Shown here piece by piece: positions 46,755 through 59,207 of a stretch of DNA of 64,000 bases. The position numbers and the translations under genes were made by a program. The first letter of the stretch is position 1. Each line of letters begins with the position of its first letter. This DNA is from Okapia johnstoni (Eukaryota > Chordata > Mammalia > Artiodactyla > Giraffidae). The stretch covers positions 64,412,985 to 64,476,984 of the forward strand of contig CM044321.1 in the NCBI GenBank assembly GCA_024291935.2, read 5' to 3'. The notes beneath the pieces are model-generated. The model had not been told where the DNA came from, did not search any database, and worked only from the letters and a program-made list of their open reading frames with translations.

Positions 46755-47073
46755 TTTTTTTCTCATTTTATTTTATTTTAATAAATTTATTTATTTTAGT
46801 TGGGGGCTAATTACTTTACAATATTGTAGTAGTTTTTGCCATACATTAACATGAATCAGCCATGGGTTTACATGTGTTCCCCATCCTGAAACCCGCTCCC
46901 ATCTCCCTCCCCATCCCATCCCTCTGGGTCATCCCATTGCCCCAGCCCTGAGCATTTGTCTCATGCATCATAGAACAGTTTTACGGACTCTGAGGGAGAA
47001 GGTGAGAGTGGGATGTTCTGGGACAATAGCATTGAAACATGTATATTATCATATGTGAAACAGAACACCATTC
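46755..47073 (-). mobile_element. Ruminant L1 insertion with 5' inversion (twin priming)
   Basis: 46755-46970 is the reverse complement of a ruminant L1 3' end: a poly(T) start, GGGGGCTAATTACTTTACAA and AATCAGCCATGGGTTTACAT. It is followed by sense-strand sequence from further upstream in the same L1 (ACTCTGAGGGAGAAGGTGAG, AGCATTGAAACATGTATATT). A perfect 16-bp target-site duplication CAAGCCTACTTTCTTT flanks the whole (46739-46754 and 47074-47089). Confidence 0.93.
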
Positions 47074-47089
47074 CAAGCCTACTTTCTTT

Positions 47090-48740
47090 GTTCTTCAAGT
47101 ATTTAACTTAAGGTTATTTTGAGAATTTTGCTTATAAGCATAAATTAATATTAATAATTACTCTATCTATTATTAAAAGAGAGAAATACAAAGAAGTTAT
47201 TAACCTTTATCAGATTTTGCCTCTGGTATAACTGGGAAGATCTTATCATAATAAACTTCAAGGCAGTAGCCCAATTTGTATTAACTAATTACCTTTAGTG
47301 GAAACTAAAGTCCAGAGAAGATAAACTAAATAACTGTATAATTACTGAACATATCTGCGAGGATATGGGAATGAGGAAAGACAACACATTATCTAAAATG
47401 GTCGGGAATCATGTTTGTGAATATTCTCCAGTTCATTAGGATCAAGAGTAAGACCAGAGAAACAAAAAAAACAATTTGTGGCAAAAAGAAATAATGACTT
47501 CATTTGCTTAAATTCCCAAATGGCCTCAGATAAAAATCTCTGAAGTATTTTTAAAAAATACAAAAACAACAGAACCAAAACTTGAACATTTACTTAGAAA
47601 TCTGAGGCAAACATTGGTTCATAGACTGAAGATTAGTTTTGAACAGGACAAATCATTTTCATGATACAGAATTGCTAACAACATAGGAACATCTAGGAGC
47701 TGGTATTGGAACAGCCTTATTAAACATTTTTTAGGAGAGTGACAATAATGTGCTGTCTCCAGTTTACAATCAACAATAACTTCTCTTTGGTAAAATTAGA
47801 GATTTCTAACTGGCAGAAATATGGTTGGAGACGTTCCTAAAACATGCCAGGTAATTTTTGGCACACTTCTAGAAAAAGGAGCACTATTTTGTAAACAGAA
47901 GGATGATTATAAATCCACTTCTCTATTGCCATCCGCCACTCTGAAGTTGTAAGGGGTGAAAATGCAGAATAAAGTTAAGACTCAGCCCCTTTTGAGACTC
48001 TAAAGCAGGAGTTTTTTAGTCTGAGATCTAGGATATGATTCCACAGATTGGTTTCCAGGGGTCAGTGAGCTTTCTGTACAGGACTGTATGGGTATCTTCA
48101 TGAAACAATCTACTTTCATCAGATTCTCAAAAGTGGTTTAAAACCCCAAAATGGTTATGGGCCAACACTAAGACATCTATAACCCATCAGGCCATTGATC
48201 TGCTACTCTGAATTGACCTTAGACGAGCACCAGAACAGAGTGAAAATTGAGAGTGGGCAGGCAGTGAATGTTTAGTAGTAATGGGGATTAGTGCTGTGGG
48301 AACAGAGAAAAAACCGTAATGGGGAAGGAATTCCCAAGAGTGACAGCAGGAAGGAAATGGCTAATTCCACAGTCACCTGGTTGAAGTGACTATTTTTCAT
48401 AGCTGTTAGTTTGTTAGCCATGGGTTAAATTACCATCGTGTTCCCCTTGCCACCCTCACCCCCAAGTATTTAGGCGGTTAGTGAGAACAATTTGTGCTCT
48501 CCATTATTTTTTCTCTATGAAAAGTTGCTCTTCATTACACGGAGAGTAGATGCTATTCATTTATCATTAGCCTGATGTGTAGTTTCCTCTTTTCAGTATT
48601 AGAAATGAGATAAATCATTAACATTAAGATGATTGAGCACTGTTCCAACCACTGGCACAAGCTTATTCACCAGGAGATTGACTTTAAATTCAGTAACATC
48701 GTGTGCACTTACTACTTACAACAAATAAAAAAATAACAAT
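47090..48740 (-). other. NBEA intron next to the linker exon
   Basis: No gene and no clear repeat. Mildly GC-balanced near 47900-48500. Confidence 0.5.
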
Positions 48741-48744
48741 TTAC

Positions 48745-48888
48745 CTGCGAGATTGTCGATTTCTTTCTCTTGGAGTAGACTGACCGCATCGTCATCTCCT
48801 TCCAGCATAAGCTCTGTCTCTGCATTCTGATTCACTATCGCTTGACTTCTGAATGTTTTCTTTGACTTTACCACGTCTTCTTCTGTCC
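48745..48888 (-). CDS. NBEA: NBEA exon, acidic linker before PH-BEACH
   Basis: A 144-nt coding exon read on the minus strand. Acceptor GATTAG precedes GGACAGAAG, and the donor is GTAAAT (complement at 48739-48744). The frame completes one codon with two bases, then gives TEEDVVKSKKTFRSQAIVNQ, followed by NAETELMLEGDDDAVSLL and QEKEIDNLA plus one base. That last base joins the next exon to make the glycine of its GPVV, an exact in-frame splice to 28115-28251. The segment is charged and low in hydrophobics, consistent with the flexible acidic linker before the PH-BEACH domain of neurobeachin. Both flanking introns are phase 1 and 144 is divisible by 3, so skipping would keep the frame. The acceptor has a weak pyrimidine tract. 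Confidence 0.96.
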
Positions 48889-49416
48889 CTAATCATAACC
48901 AAAATATAGTAATTTAGGTCGCTGTGATTGTTTTGCTTTCAGTGAGTGTTAGGAGAAAAGCTATTACTTTCTTATAAATATATACTGCATTTACATATTA
49001 CTTTCAACTATAGAAAAAAAATGTACCTTTTGTATTTTGTTTGGTCTAAATCACTCTGTGAGAAAGGCAAGGGGTGTAACATTACAGGTGAGGAAACAGG
49101 TAGAGAAAGCTACATGCATGGTTGGGGAACCTAGAACTTGGCACTCTAAGATCACTATACTTTCTACAAAAAAAATCTGTATTTCACCACAAACTAGGTT
49201 TTCTGATCCATAAAAGTTATACGTTTACACAATTACACTTTAGTGTGAATCAGATAATCAACTGACCAGATCATTCGCAAAAGTATATAAGTATGAAGAA
49301 AACAAGCATTCACATCTGAAGGGAGAAATGGCTGTTATTGGAAAGCCACAGAAAGTGTAAGGAAAGATGTAGACATAAAATGTAAATACTTCAAAACAGC
49401 TACTTCCTTAGCAATG
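48889..49416 (-). other. NBEA intron, no feature seen
   Basis: AT-rich intronic DNA upstream of the linker exon; no gene or repeat recognised. Confidence 0.5.
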
Positions 49417-49585
49417 AGGAGAAGGGGACAACTGTGGAGGAGATGGTTGGATGGCATCACCGACTCGATGGACATGAGTCTGAGCAAGCTCCAGGAGCTA
49501 GTGATGGACAGGGAAGCCTCGAGTGCTGCAGTCCACGGGGTCTCAGAGTCAGACATGACCGAGTGACTGGGCTGAACTGAATAAG
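49417..49585 (+). mobile_element. BovB 3' fragment
   Basis: GAGATGGTTGGATGGCATCA, TGGACATGAGTCTGAGCAAG and GAGTGACTGGGCTGAACTGA are the last part of BovB in sense orientation. Strongly 5' truncated. Confidence 0.9.
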
Positions 49586-49625
49586 CCGCGACATCCTTAT
49601 TTTGATATATATAAAGTAGTACAAG

Positions 49626-49832
49626 GGCTTCCCTGGTGGCTCAAGGGTAAAGAATCTGCCTGTCAATGCATGAGATGTGGATTCAGTATCCCTGAGTCAG
49701 GAAGATCCCCTGGAGAAGAGAATGGCAACCCACTCCAGTACTCTTGCCTGGGAAATCCCATGGGCAGAGGAGCCTGGCGGGCTACAGTTCATAGGGTCGC
49801 AAAAGAGTCGGACAAAACTTAGCGACTAAACA
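49626..49832 (+). mobile_element. Bov-tA SINE
   Basis: GGGCTTCCCTGGTGGCTCAA head, GGAAGATCCCCTGGAGAAGA middle, and AGAGTCGGACAAAACTTAGC end. Confidence 0.92.
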
Positions 49833-50233
49833 ACAATGAAAGCATTAAAAATGGCCAAAATTCAAACACACAAAAAGTAACTGAGAAAAATTAGTTGACC
49901 TAGCATTAACATGTTAATCCATGTGAATGTTAGAAATTACAATGCATTTAAATGTCTCATGGATTTGACTCCTAAACAAATATTTCAATATTTACATTCA
50001 GACATCTGCTTTGGCAGGTGATAATGAATGTGAAATTATCTGAGCTACAAGTAAATTATATATATATAGCTAAGAAATACCTATATTTCATGTCACCTGA
50101 AGTTGGAATTCAATGTGGAGGAATATGGTTTAATTTACTGTGTCCCAGCTTTAGTATTAGGGTTCAAAGAGCAGCATTAACTGGAAAAGTATCTTCACAT
50201 TTCATTTGGTGTGCTGCATATATTCCTGAAATG

Positions 50234-50556
50234 AAAGTGAAAGACACTCTGTGTCTGACTCTTTGCCATACCACGGACTATAGTCCGCCAGGCTCCTCTG
50301 TCCATGGAATTCTCCAGGTAAGAACACTGGAGTGTGTAACCTTTCCCTTCTCAAGGAGATCTTCCCAACCCAGGGATCAAACCCAGGTCTCCCACATTGC
50401 AGGCAGATTCATTATCGCCTGAGACACAAGGGAAGCCAAGAATACTGGAGAGGGTAGCCTACCCCTTCTCCAGGGGATCTTCCCGACCCAGGAATTGAAC
50501 CAGAGTCTCCTGCATTGCAGGTGGATTCTTTATCAGCTGAACTACCAGGGAAGTAC
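50234..50556 (-). mobile_element. Dimeric Bov-tA SINE, antisense
   Basis: Two antisense tRNA-derived units: one with a Bov-A end (starting near AGACACTCTGTGTCTGACTC and ending GACACAAGGGAAGCC) and a second truncated one (from AAGAATACTGGAGAGGGTAG to CTACCAGGGAAGT). Flanks ATTCCTGAAATG (50222-50233) and ATTTCTGAAATG (50557-50568) are a target-site duplication with one mismatch, so the dimer moved as one unit. Confidence 0.9.
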
Positions 50557-50568
50557 ATTTCTGAAATG

Positions 50569-51449
50569 TAGGCATAATAAATCATTGCTATATAGTATTT
50601 TTGTATCATAGTTTCAGGGGATACTATGGTTTTGTGTACACACGTAATTACTTTCCAAATCTTGTCATGCTTTTGGCCAAAAATCCAGTGAACAAGGAAT
50701 AATTTTGGTTAATTCTCCTAGGCCCAATATAGGGATGGATTTCCAACAGCCCTTCCTGTCTACTGATATTTGCTCAAACACTTCTTGGTTAAGCATCTAG
50801 CTGTGGTAAAACTTGCATTGTAAACCAAAGTGTTAGCTTCTTTCTTTGCAGCATTCACAATTCTTTTTTTGTTAGCAATTCAGAGCCAATTCTGTTTGCT
50901 AAAACATTAACAAACTGACTCAAACGTAGCCCACAGAGGAGTAAAAAATACATGTTGAGGTACACAGTCATGTCACAGTAGAACTGTGTCATTGGCTGAG
51001 AGGTATACTCTGTCATCCTAGCTTTAACTGCATAATAGCATTTAGAGAGCCCAGTTTAAATACAGCTTAACAGTATAAAGTAATGGAATGTTAAATATAC
51101 CTATTTATCTTTCAATAAATACTTAAGAAAACAAGCAGTACTATTAGAGATCAATGCTGCTTGGAATGTGAGGAGACTTAAATGGCTTATATGTGTAGTC
51201 TTCTTTCATTGGCCCACAGATGATTCTCATTTCTGGAATAAAAGATTGAGGACTGATTACTGAATGCTCCAGAACCTTATCTTAATTTCATTTGGAGTCT
51301 TGGTGATATAAAGCAAGCCCAACAGTGATCTTCTGGGGGCAGCTATCTATATGCTGTTTGTTGCTTGCTTAGTATCTTAATTTGAGAAATTCGAAGCTTG
51401 CACCTTTTGGAACAAAGAGGCAAATTCAAAGATTAACAACCAAACACTC
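50569..51449 (-). other. NBEA intron, no feature seen
   Basis: No gene or recognisable repeat. Confidence 0.5.
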
Positions 51450-52475
51450 TCTCCTGAGGCCTTTATAGCCATATGTCTACTAGACATCTTCAGCTAGATA
51501 GTCCTAATTCCACATTTCCCTAAATGAACAAATTATCTCTTGTTCCTTCACCTCCTCCTATTTTGATCAACACACTTCATTAAGCCACAGACACATGATT
51601 CACCCTGTAAGGCGATGGTCTCAGCTGTAATTCAAGCCATCATCATTTTGGTTTAGAAGGCCTTGAGAGCTCCCTTATTCACACCATCCTTCATACTTTT
51701 GTCAGAGTACTATTTTATTTCAGCACTAATAACTTGAAAATATTTTCCTGCTTAATATTGTTTATTAACTCCTCCAATCAACAATACTCAATTCAAGGCT
51801 TATACCCTAAAATAAAATCTAAGCTCCTTAGTATGACTGATTAAGGCCTTTTATCCTCTCATTACCAGTTTTGTGTTACCTTTTCTTACTCTTCCATGAG
51901 CAATACTGAACCATTTACAGCTTCCAAATTATGTCTTGCTTTCTTGGATCTCTTTATGTTAAAAGCATTCCCTCAATAAGGTATGTTCTCTCCTTCCTCT
52001 TTTGTTTGGCTAATTCCTACTTGGCCTTCAAAACTCACCTCTTTTGGGTGACTTTCCTAAACAACCCATACTTTTGCAGTCTACACAGAACTCAGCCACA
52101 CTGAGTGGGTGCTCTCCATTATGAGTATGTCTTCTCCTCTGGGCTGTAGCTTCATTCTGCAGCATCAGTGCCTGGAACTAAGCATGTGTGCCAGAAACAC
52201 TTGCTGAACTGAAGTTCAAGTCTACACATCCCGAATTCCCCTCTCTGAATTCTTTAGGTAGGTTTGTGTGCTCTTTCCCTATACATCCATCATATCTCAT
52301 ATGTCCTGCTACTACAGTAGTTACATGTATTATAGTTGGTTGTGTGCTTGTTATCTCGATAGAACCTGGAAGCTCCTTCCTTGATGACTAGAAATATCCT
52401 CTGTCTTGGTATGCCCAGTTCTCAGCACACTGCCTGGGACAGAGTAAGTCATCATGAATACTGAATAAATGAATA
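51450..52475 (+). mobile_element. L2 LINE 3' region
   Basis: Long diverged L2: ATGTCTACTAGACATCTTC near 51473, TAAAATAAAATCTAAGCTCC near 51810, CTTGGCCTTCAAAACTCACC near 52021. It has two terminal-like segments, at 52160-52180 (GCATCAGTGCCTGGAACTA) and 52417-52470 (CAGCACACTGCCTGGGACAG, then AATAAATGAATAAA). The doubled 3' end suggests two overlapping copies. Confidence 0.65.
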
Positions 52476-52479
52476 AAAG

Positions 52480-54200
52480 TTACCTCTGGATATCTCTTAA
52501 CCTGAAAATCCCAGGATGTCTGAGATTCTTGGTGAACTGCCTTCAGTTTGAGAGATAATTGAAGAATCTTAAGTATTAACACAAAAGGGAAATTGGTTCT
52601 TAACAAGAAATAGTCAATAACCTCCTTTATGCATGCATGAGTCAGCTTGATAAAGTAAGTTTTTGCTCATATCACAACCGTCTGTATTCTGCTTTGTCTT
52701 TAAAAAAAAAAAAGGCTTTACATTACCCTTGTGTTATTAAAATTAAAATCTACCAACAAACTAATTGCAGTTAAAGGAATGTGAGCTCTCAAATGTATAT
52801 TAAGCTTTCAATGTTACCCCCTCTAGTTTTAAAGCAGCAAAACAACTGTGTGTTTAAGATATGTAGTAAATGAATTCCTACCAACACATCAGAACTTACC
52901 ATCCCTGTTGAAGTATTATCAGTTTGCAGCTTGGTAAACTTCCTAATTTTATGGTACTGCACCAAACATTTATCTAAATTAATGTGTATGAGATCCAAAG
53001 GTGCTTTTCAATCACAATATCCTTTATGAATTAGACTTTCATTTATCAAAATTACAGGCAAAAAGAGGTAAGGTCTCAAAGGGCTGTCTCATTACAAGGC
53101 TTATAAACACTGTCCTTAGGAAGAATTGGTTTAACACCCAACAAATCAAAATCTGATTGGGAAGGGAATTTATCTGAGATCATCTATCTTCAGAAGACAT
53201 GTTGGACTGAGAGCACCTCTTGGCCTCTTTAGCCATTCATCAAGAGATTAACGAGTGGGTAACACAAACCACCAGAAAGCCTTAGATTTGAAAATGTGAA
53301 TTATGTGTAAACCTGGACAGGATAGACATATATGCTTATTTTCCAAGAAAACATTAAAATACCATAACATTTGAAAGGTTTCAGAATAAAAAAATTTCAT
53401 CAAATTATAGATTCAAGAAGCCAAATCCAAAATTACACTTAAAATATTTTCCACATCATATTACAAGCAACAAATGCAGGAAACTATGCTATACACATTA
53501 GATCTCTTAGTACGTAAATATGCTTAAAGCTCTGTATGTGAAAATGTTATCTAATATAGTACACGGCATTACATGAACCTAAATAAAGCTCTTCTCTCAT
53601 AATATTTCTCTTACTAATAAGGATCTATATGAAACAAAATATATATTAAAAGTGAAATAACAAGAAAACTAAGATGTTTCTAGTTTTAGTACTGTCACTA
53701 TACACTAGCATTACTATTATAATATAATAATAATTATCATTTAAAAGTTTTATTGTTATTTTAAACAAGTATAAGTTAAAATACAGAAATAAATTGGACA
53801 CATTAACTTATCTTGATAATATTCAGAGCATATGCCTAACTGCAAAGTCTGGGCAATTAAGGAAAATAAATTATTTCATTTGCCCATCATATCTTTTTCT
53901 ACTGATAAACACAAGCAGTCAGTGTACAAAAAAGTACTATTCAGTAGTTTATTTCTGTTTAAGGAATTATTCTATAGTCAACTCTAAAATATCTATACCA
54001 ATAAGGAAAAAAGTAATTTATAATAATAGGTAAACAATAAATCATGTCTGTTCTGCTAATGCACAAAGAAAAGATATAAACCCATAGCAAGCCAATTTTA
54101 GTGTAGCATGTTTCTTATCAGTTTTATATTATAGTTATTACTTATTCTGCATTGAGTTTGGAAATGTCTTTAATTTTCATGTATTAAAAATAATAAATGG
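52480..54200 (-). other. NBEA intron, no gene seen
   Basis: AT-rich; no gene and no repeat that I can name. Confidence 0.5.
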
Positions 54201-54251
54201 ATGTATGTATATATCTATCTATCTACCTACCTGCCTATGTACCTACCTATA
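54201..54251. repeat. Tetranucleotide repeat (ATGT/ATCT/ACCT)
   Basis: Degenerate tetranucleotide tract changing from ATGT through ATCT to ACCT units. Confidence 0.85.
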
Positions 54252-54314
54252 TTATGTATATTTACTCTGTGAGAATCTCTTCTCAATGTTATTTGATCTG
54301 TACAATTTAAGTAT

Positions 54315-54690
54315 ATGGTCTGTAACTCATGTCCTCTCCCTGCTTATTTAATCTCACTAATTTGCCAATTTGACCTCTTCAAACCTTGTGTTCCCCAAGA
54401 GCTGAAAGCTTTTGTTACCAAACATGCCACACTGTTTCAAACCTTTAAGTATGACATGTGGAGTTGCTCTTACATGGAATTTGCTTACCTGCTCTGTTCT
54501 TCAAGATTCAGTTTGATTACTCTCTTCACTGCATACATTTTGTATCTTATATATGGCCCCAATATACCGTTATTTTTGATATTTTTCCTAAATTTTTCAT
54601 TTAGGTGTACTCTTAATTAGATTTTCATTTCCAGTGTAACAAGTGTCAAAAAAGTGGCAATCAATAAATATTTGTTGCGTGAGCACATTA
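54315..54690 (+). mobile_element. L2 LINE 3' end
   Basis: L2-like text ending in the diagnostic GTGGCAATCAATAAATATTT (54654-54673) and GTTGCGTGAGC. Confidence 0.65.
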
Positions 54691-54738
54691 AAATAAATAT
54701 ATAATCTGTATATTAATCATTTTATATGTACAGCACTT

Positions 54739-54963
54739 CAGTTTAGTTCAATTCAGTCGCTCAGTTGTGTCCGACTCTTTGTGACTCCACGGACTGCAGC
54801 ATGCCAGGCTTCCCTGTCCATCACCAACTCCCAGAGCTTGCTCAAACTCGTGTCCATCCGAGATGGTGATGGAGAGATCTGACAAAACGTGGTCCACTAG
54901 AGAAGGGAATGGCAAACCACTTCAGTATTCTTGCCTTGAGAACCCCATGAAGAGTATGAAAAA
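54739..54963 (-). mobile_element. BovB insertion with 5' inversion and deletion
   Basis: 54739-54862 is the antisense BovB 3' end (CAATTCAGTCGCTCAGTTGT, CCATCACCAACTCCCAGAGC). From about 54866 it switches to sense-strand BovB from the upstream region (GAGATCTGACAAAACGTGGT, AATGGCAAACCACTTCAGTA). A perfect 11-bp target-site duplication GTACAGCACTT (54728-54738 and 54964-54974) encloses both parts, so they arrived in one event. Confidence 0.9.
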
Positions 54964-55109
54964 GTACAGCACTTAAGTTACTTTTCTCTTTTACGTCCTT
55001 TACAATTTCCTCATACATGAGGATGGTGAACTATGTGATTTACAGTTCTTTCCTTCTCTTTTCCTGTAAGTATCCATTAAGAACATACTAAAAAAAAAAA
55101 AAATCCAGA

Positions 55110-55240
55110 CCAATCTCCTACCTTCAGTTTCCTAGGCTGTTGGAAGAGGTCTAAGTATTTACTAAGTGAACTCTTACAGGATTATTGCAGTGTTAAAATG
55201 AGACAATGGATGCTGAAATACCTTGAAATGCGTGAGTATT
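55110..55240 (+). mobile_element. MIR SINE fragment
   Basis: CTACCTTCAGTTTCCTAGGC, AGGATTATTGCAGTGTTAAA and ACCTTGAAATGCGTGAG follow the MIR 3' half. Confidence 0.5.
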
Positions 55241-55254
55241 ATTTATACAGTGTT

Positions 55255-55410
55255 ATTTGCTCAGTTGTGTCCATCTCTTTGTGACCCTATGGACTGTAGC
55301 CCACCAGGCTCCTCTGTCCATGGGATTCTCCAGGCAAGAATACTGGAGTGCATTGCCATTTCCTTCTCTAGGGGATCTTCCTGACCCAGGGATCAAACTC
55401 ACATCTATCA
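55255..55410 (-). mobile_element. Bov-A/Bov-tA SINE fragment, antisense
   Basis: GACCCTATGGACTGTAGCCC, GGGATTCTCCAGGCAAGAAT and GGGGATCTTCCTGACCCAGG are present. The tRNA head is missing beyond CACATCTATC. Confidence 0.88.
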
Positions 55411-58400
55411 TATCTCCTATAATAAGCTCTTAAAATGTTTTGTTAAAATGTTGAGAAAATAAACTAACAAGAGTATTACAAAGAGTTTACTAAGTCCTTA
55501 ATTTAAAACTGAGCAAGAACACAATCAATGCTTTATTGATTACAACACTGTTGCCTAAGGTTTATGCAAAGGGGGGAAAATGCAGGCTGATGTGAGGATC
55601 AAAAAACTCAAATAAGCTACCAAATGCATCTTAAGTCTTATGAGCACAATACCTAGCTGATACTGATTATTCAATAATGGTTTCCCTTCCTTCAGTTGGG
55701 ATTAATCTTCCTGTCACCATGCTGTTGTGATACTCTGTTTATATTCATTACAAGGCAATATGAGCCTTCAATGCCTCCATTAGACCAGATGCTTCCTGAA
55801 GACAGCAAGGGCAGCATGTAGGTAGGTATCAAGAAGTGTTTGTAAAGTTGAACGGAGTGTCAATAGCTTACATTAAAAACTGTTTTCCCTCAATAACCAT
55901 ATCATTCACTTAAAGGTATTATTAAATAAAATTATATAAGCATCAATATATTTGAAAGTTGTTTTTGATTTTGAATAGAGGCATCTTGAGAATACGAATA
56001 TTTGTAGTATCTTACATAAGGAAAAAAACTGCTTTCTCAACAAACTTGTTATCATAATTTGTTTTACAGAATTATACAGATGATCCATATAATACATAAT
56101 TTTCTTTCATCATTGGAAGGAGATGGAAAGAATGGAAATTTTGTGTCATTTTAGTTTTATCTGAACATAATAATAGGAAATTCTAACATTTCTAAACATA
56201 TTGAAATCAGTTTAAGATGGCATTCATTTTGAGGGGAGAAATTCTTTTCAATATACAGCATTTCACAACATTTTTAGCTTGGAAAATGTGTTTTGACAAA
56301 ATGGACTAGGACCATTGTTGACATATGATACCTTGGCAAATTTTAAAATAGAGGTTATTTTTTTCTCATTAAAGTGGAAATCAGAGCAAGAAATACCTTT
56401 ACAGAATAGTGCTTTTAGTAACCCCAAATGACATTATTTAATTTCCACTTTAAAAGGAAAAGATTTTAAGATAAATATACCTCTCAGCTGATTACATGAG
56501 ATATGGTGATAATATCTCATGTAATAATACATATGAATTAATTTATTATTGAGAAGTTTACAATTTTGAACATTTCAAAAAAGATGAAAAAATGCTTTTT
56601 GTTGTATTGAGAAACCTATCACTCAAAAATATTTTATGCCAATCTTAATGTGAGATAAAAGCAGCAGATACATACATAGAACAAACTTTATTATAACAAT
56701 CATTTACTAAAAAGATAAATAATTTTCTCCATAAATAATTTAAATTCAAAATTAAATTCTGCCTTTGACTTTATAGTACAAACATAGCATTTCCTTTCTT
56801 CAGAAGCATGAATGATGATGACAGAGAAATAAAGATCTGCTAAAGATCAAGGACTGAAAAAATACTCTTCTGTACAGAAGAGGATTAAAGGAAAAACTAC
56901 CTTTGCAACAGAAAAATCCTAATGGTGAAGATTGTTAAGTGACATTGAATAAAAACAGTATTGGAAAGAATGGCTGGAAATCTCAGGAACTTTTTTTTTC
57001 TCTTTTATATCTGATGCTGAGTCAGGAGCCTTGCTTTATCAATACAAAATTATTTTATGAAAGCATGTACTTTCATAAGTGAAACAGACTGTTTCTATTC
57101 AAATAGACAGTTCCCATCTGTTGTTTCAAACAGACTTTAAAAAAAATCTGAAGTTACTAACCACATTTAATAAAAACAGATAAAAAATCTGGACCGTTTG
57201 GACTCCTTCCTTAGTTGTGGGTATTTTACTCTGAATGCGCTGGATTTAATCATGGTTCTTACTTCAATTCATTTTTGTTGACAGAGAATATATTTTATAA
57301 TCCAAAATAGATACTATCTATACCACCATAAAACTACCAAGAAACTAGCCTCAAATTTATAATGAATTTGATTCAGAAATGGTAATCCTTCCCTAAACTA
57401 ATAATTGATGGTACTACTTATGGTCCATCTAGCACATCATTGTATCATATAAAATTAGAGCACAGCATCCTTTGTGGTTTTACTAATGAGTAACTTGTGC
57501 AGACTTTTGATTGTTTTAAACTAGACATAAACCTTATATCTGCAAGTAGGCTGTTCTTTGAAAAGCCCAAAGAAAATATTTCAGTGGCAAGATAAATAAT
57601 GCAGAAATTGCAATATGGGCATTAATTAAGGTGGAATGGTCACAGATTATTCTTCTAAGTGGTAAGTTCTTATTCACATTAGTTATGCTAGTAAACGATT
57701 TGCTAGACTATAAGAAATAAAAGAAAATGGCTACCTAACATCAACAGTTATTGCCCTGAGGAAAAGGACATCAAGGACACTTGCAAGTAAAAGAATTGGA
57801 TCAATATTAACGTGATTTTCATTTCATGCTTCCCCAACTCCAGTAAGCTGACAATATACTCTGTTATGTGAACTGCCTCAGAGTAACACAGAAAAGGTTA
57901 TTAGAGCAAGAGGTGGAAATGGAATGCACTTTTTATATTGACAGGCCTGCTAATAGACTATACTGATTTTCAAAGACAAGCAGTGCATTTTTACAATTTG
58001 GTTCTGACAGCAAAAACAGAATTTCATTTATTCCTAATTCAAAATATTCACATGTAAGCAGTATTTCTTAGAGCAGATCAACAAAGGGGATATTCATAAA
58101 CTGCATTTTTTAACATAAAAAATTCAATTAAAAAGGTGCAAGAAATATTAAGTGCAGCTTGCTAACTTAACAATCTTCTTAATGGAGTGAACACAGAAAA
58201 CTGCTCTATGCTTTTTAAAGGAAATTTGATAAGCCATACTTTAAGACTATACATGATGATAAATGTAGAATCTCTGTGTTTTAGACTGAGTATTATGCGG
58301 TAGGATTCTGATTAATCATTAAGTTAGGGTGATTTCAAAATATTTTAAATAGGCTTTCATTACATTAAAAATCACATGGCACACTTGTGGGAAAAAAATG

Positions 58401-58900
58401 CTAAAACATACAGAAAATTTGGGCCAGTTTGGAACCCTCTGAATAGCATAAAGAAGAGAGAGAATGAATTATTCACGTTTATAACTTCTTGAATAAATAG
58501 CATCGTGTCTGGTCCCTATGTTAAAAAGTATGCTTAGAAAAAGGTCAGTAGGAAATAAGTATATCAAAATGGTAAAGGTAGCTATCTTCACATGGTTGTC
58601 TTTGAGTGCCCTGTTCCTCCCTTTAAATTTTTTGAGCATTGTCTAGATTTTCTACAATGATCATGTTTATTTTCAGGAAAGAAGGAAGGGAAGATGAAAG
58701 GGAGGGGAAAACACACAAAAGAAATTTTTCACTATGAGTCTAGAGGGGTAGATGGCAGATGAGTGGCAGAATAGAAACATTTTGCAACTCTTGGAATAAA
58801 AGAAAAGACGAACTGGACAACTTGAACTGGGGCTGAGAGGGTGGGGAGACTTCTTCTGGCAGTGAATGGCATTAACCTTGGGAATGAAACTTGGTGTTTC
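55411..58900 (-). other. Repeat-poor, AT-rich NBEA intron
   Basis: About 3.5 kb with no recognisable gene, LINE or SINE. A stretch at 57540-57700 has less simple sequence and includes CATTAATTAAGG. Possibly conserved, unproven. Confidence 0.45.
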
Positions 58901-58902
58901 TT

Positions 58903-59100
58903 TTTTCAGTTCAGTCGCTCAGTCATGTCCAACTCTTTGCGACCCCATGGACCACAGCATGTCAGGCCTCCCTGTCCATCACCAACTCCCAGAGTTTACT
59001 CAAATTCATGTCCATTGAGTCGGTGATGCCATCCAACCACCTCATCCTCTGTCGTCCCCTTCTCCTCACGCCTTCAATCTTTCCCAGCATCAGGGTCTTT
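58903..59100 (-). mobile_element. BovB 3' fragment, antisense
   Basis: AGTTCAGTCGCTCAGTCATG, CCCTGTCCATCACCAACTCC and TTTCCCAGCATCAGGGTC: a reverse-complement BovB 3' end, 5' truncated. Confidence 0.9.
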
Positions 59101-59207
59101 TCTTTCTTAAGCCTTACATAAAATTCAGTGTGGAAATTTTACTTTAAAAATATGAGAAATGAGAGTAGGAGATGTTTTGGATAAATAAACAACTGGCTCG
59201 GAAACAT

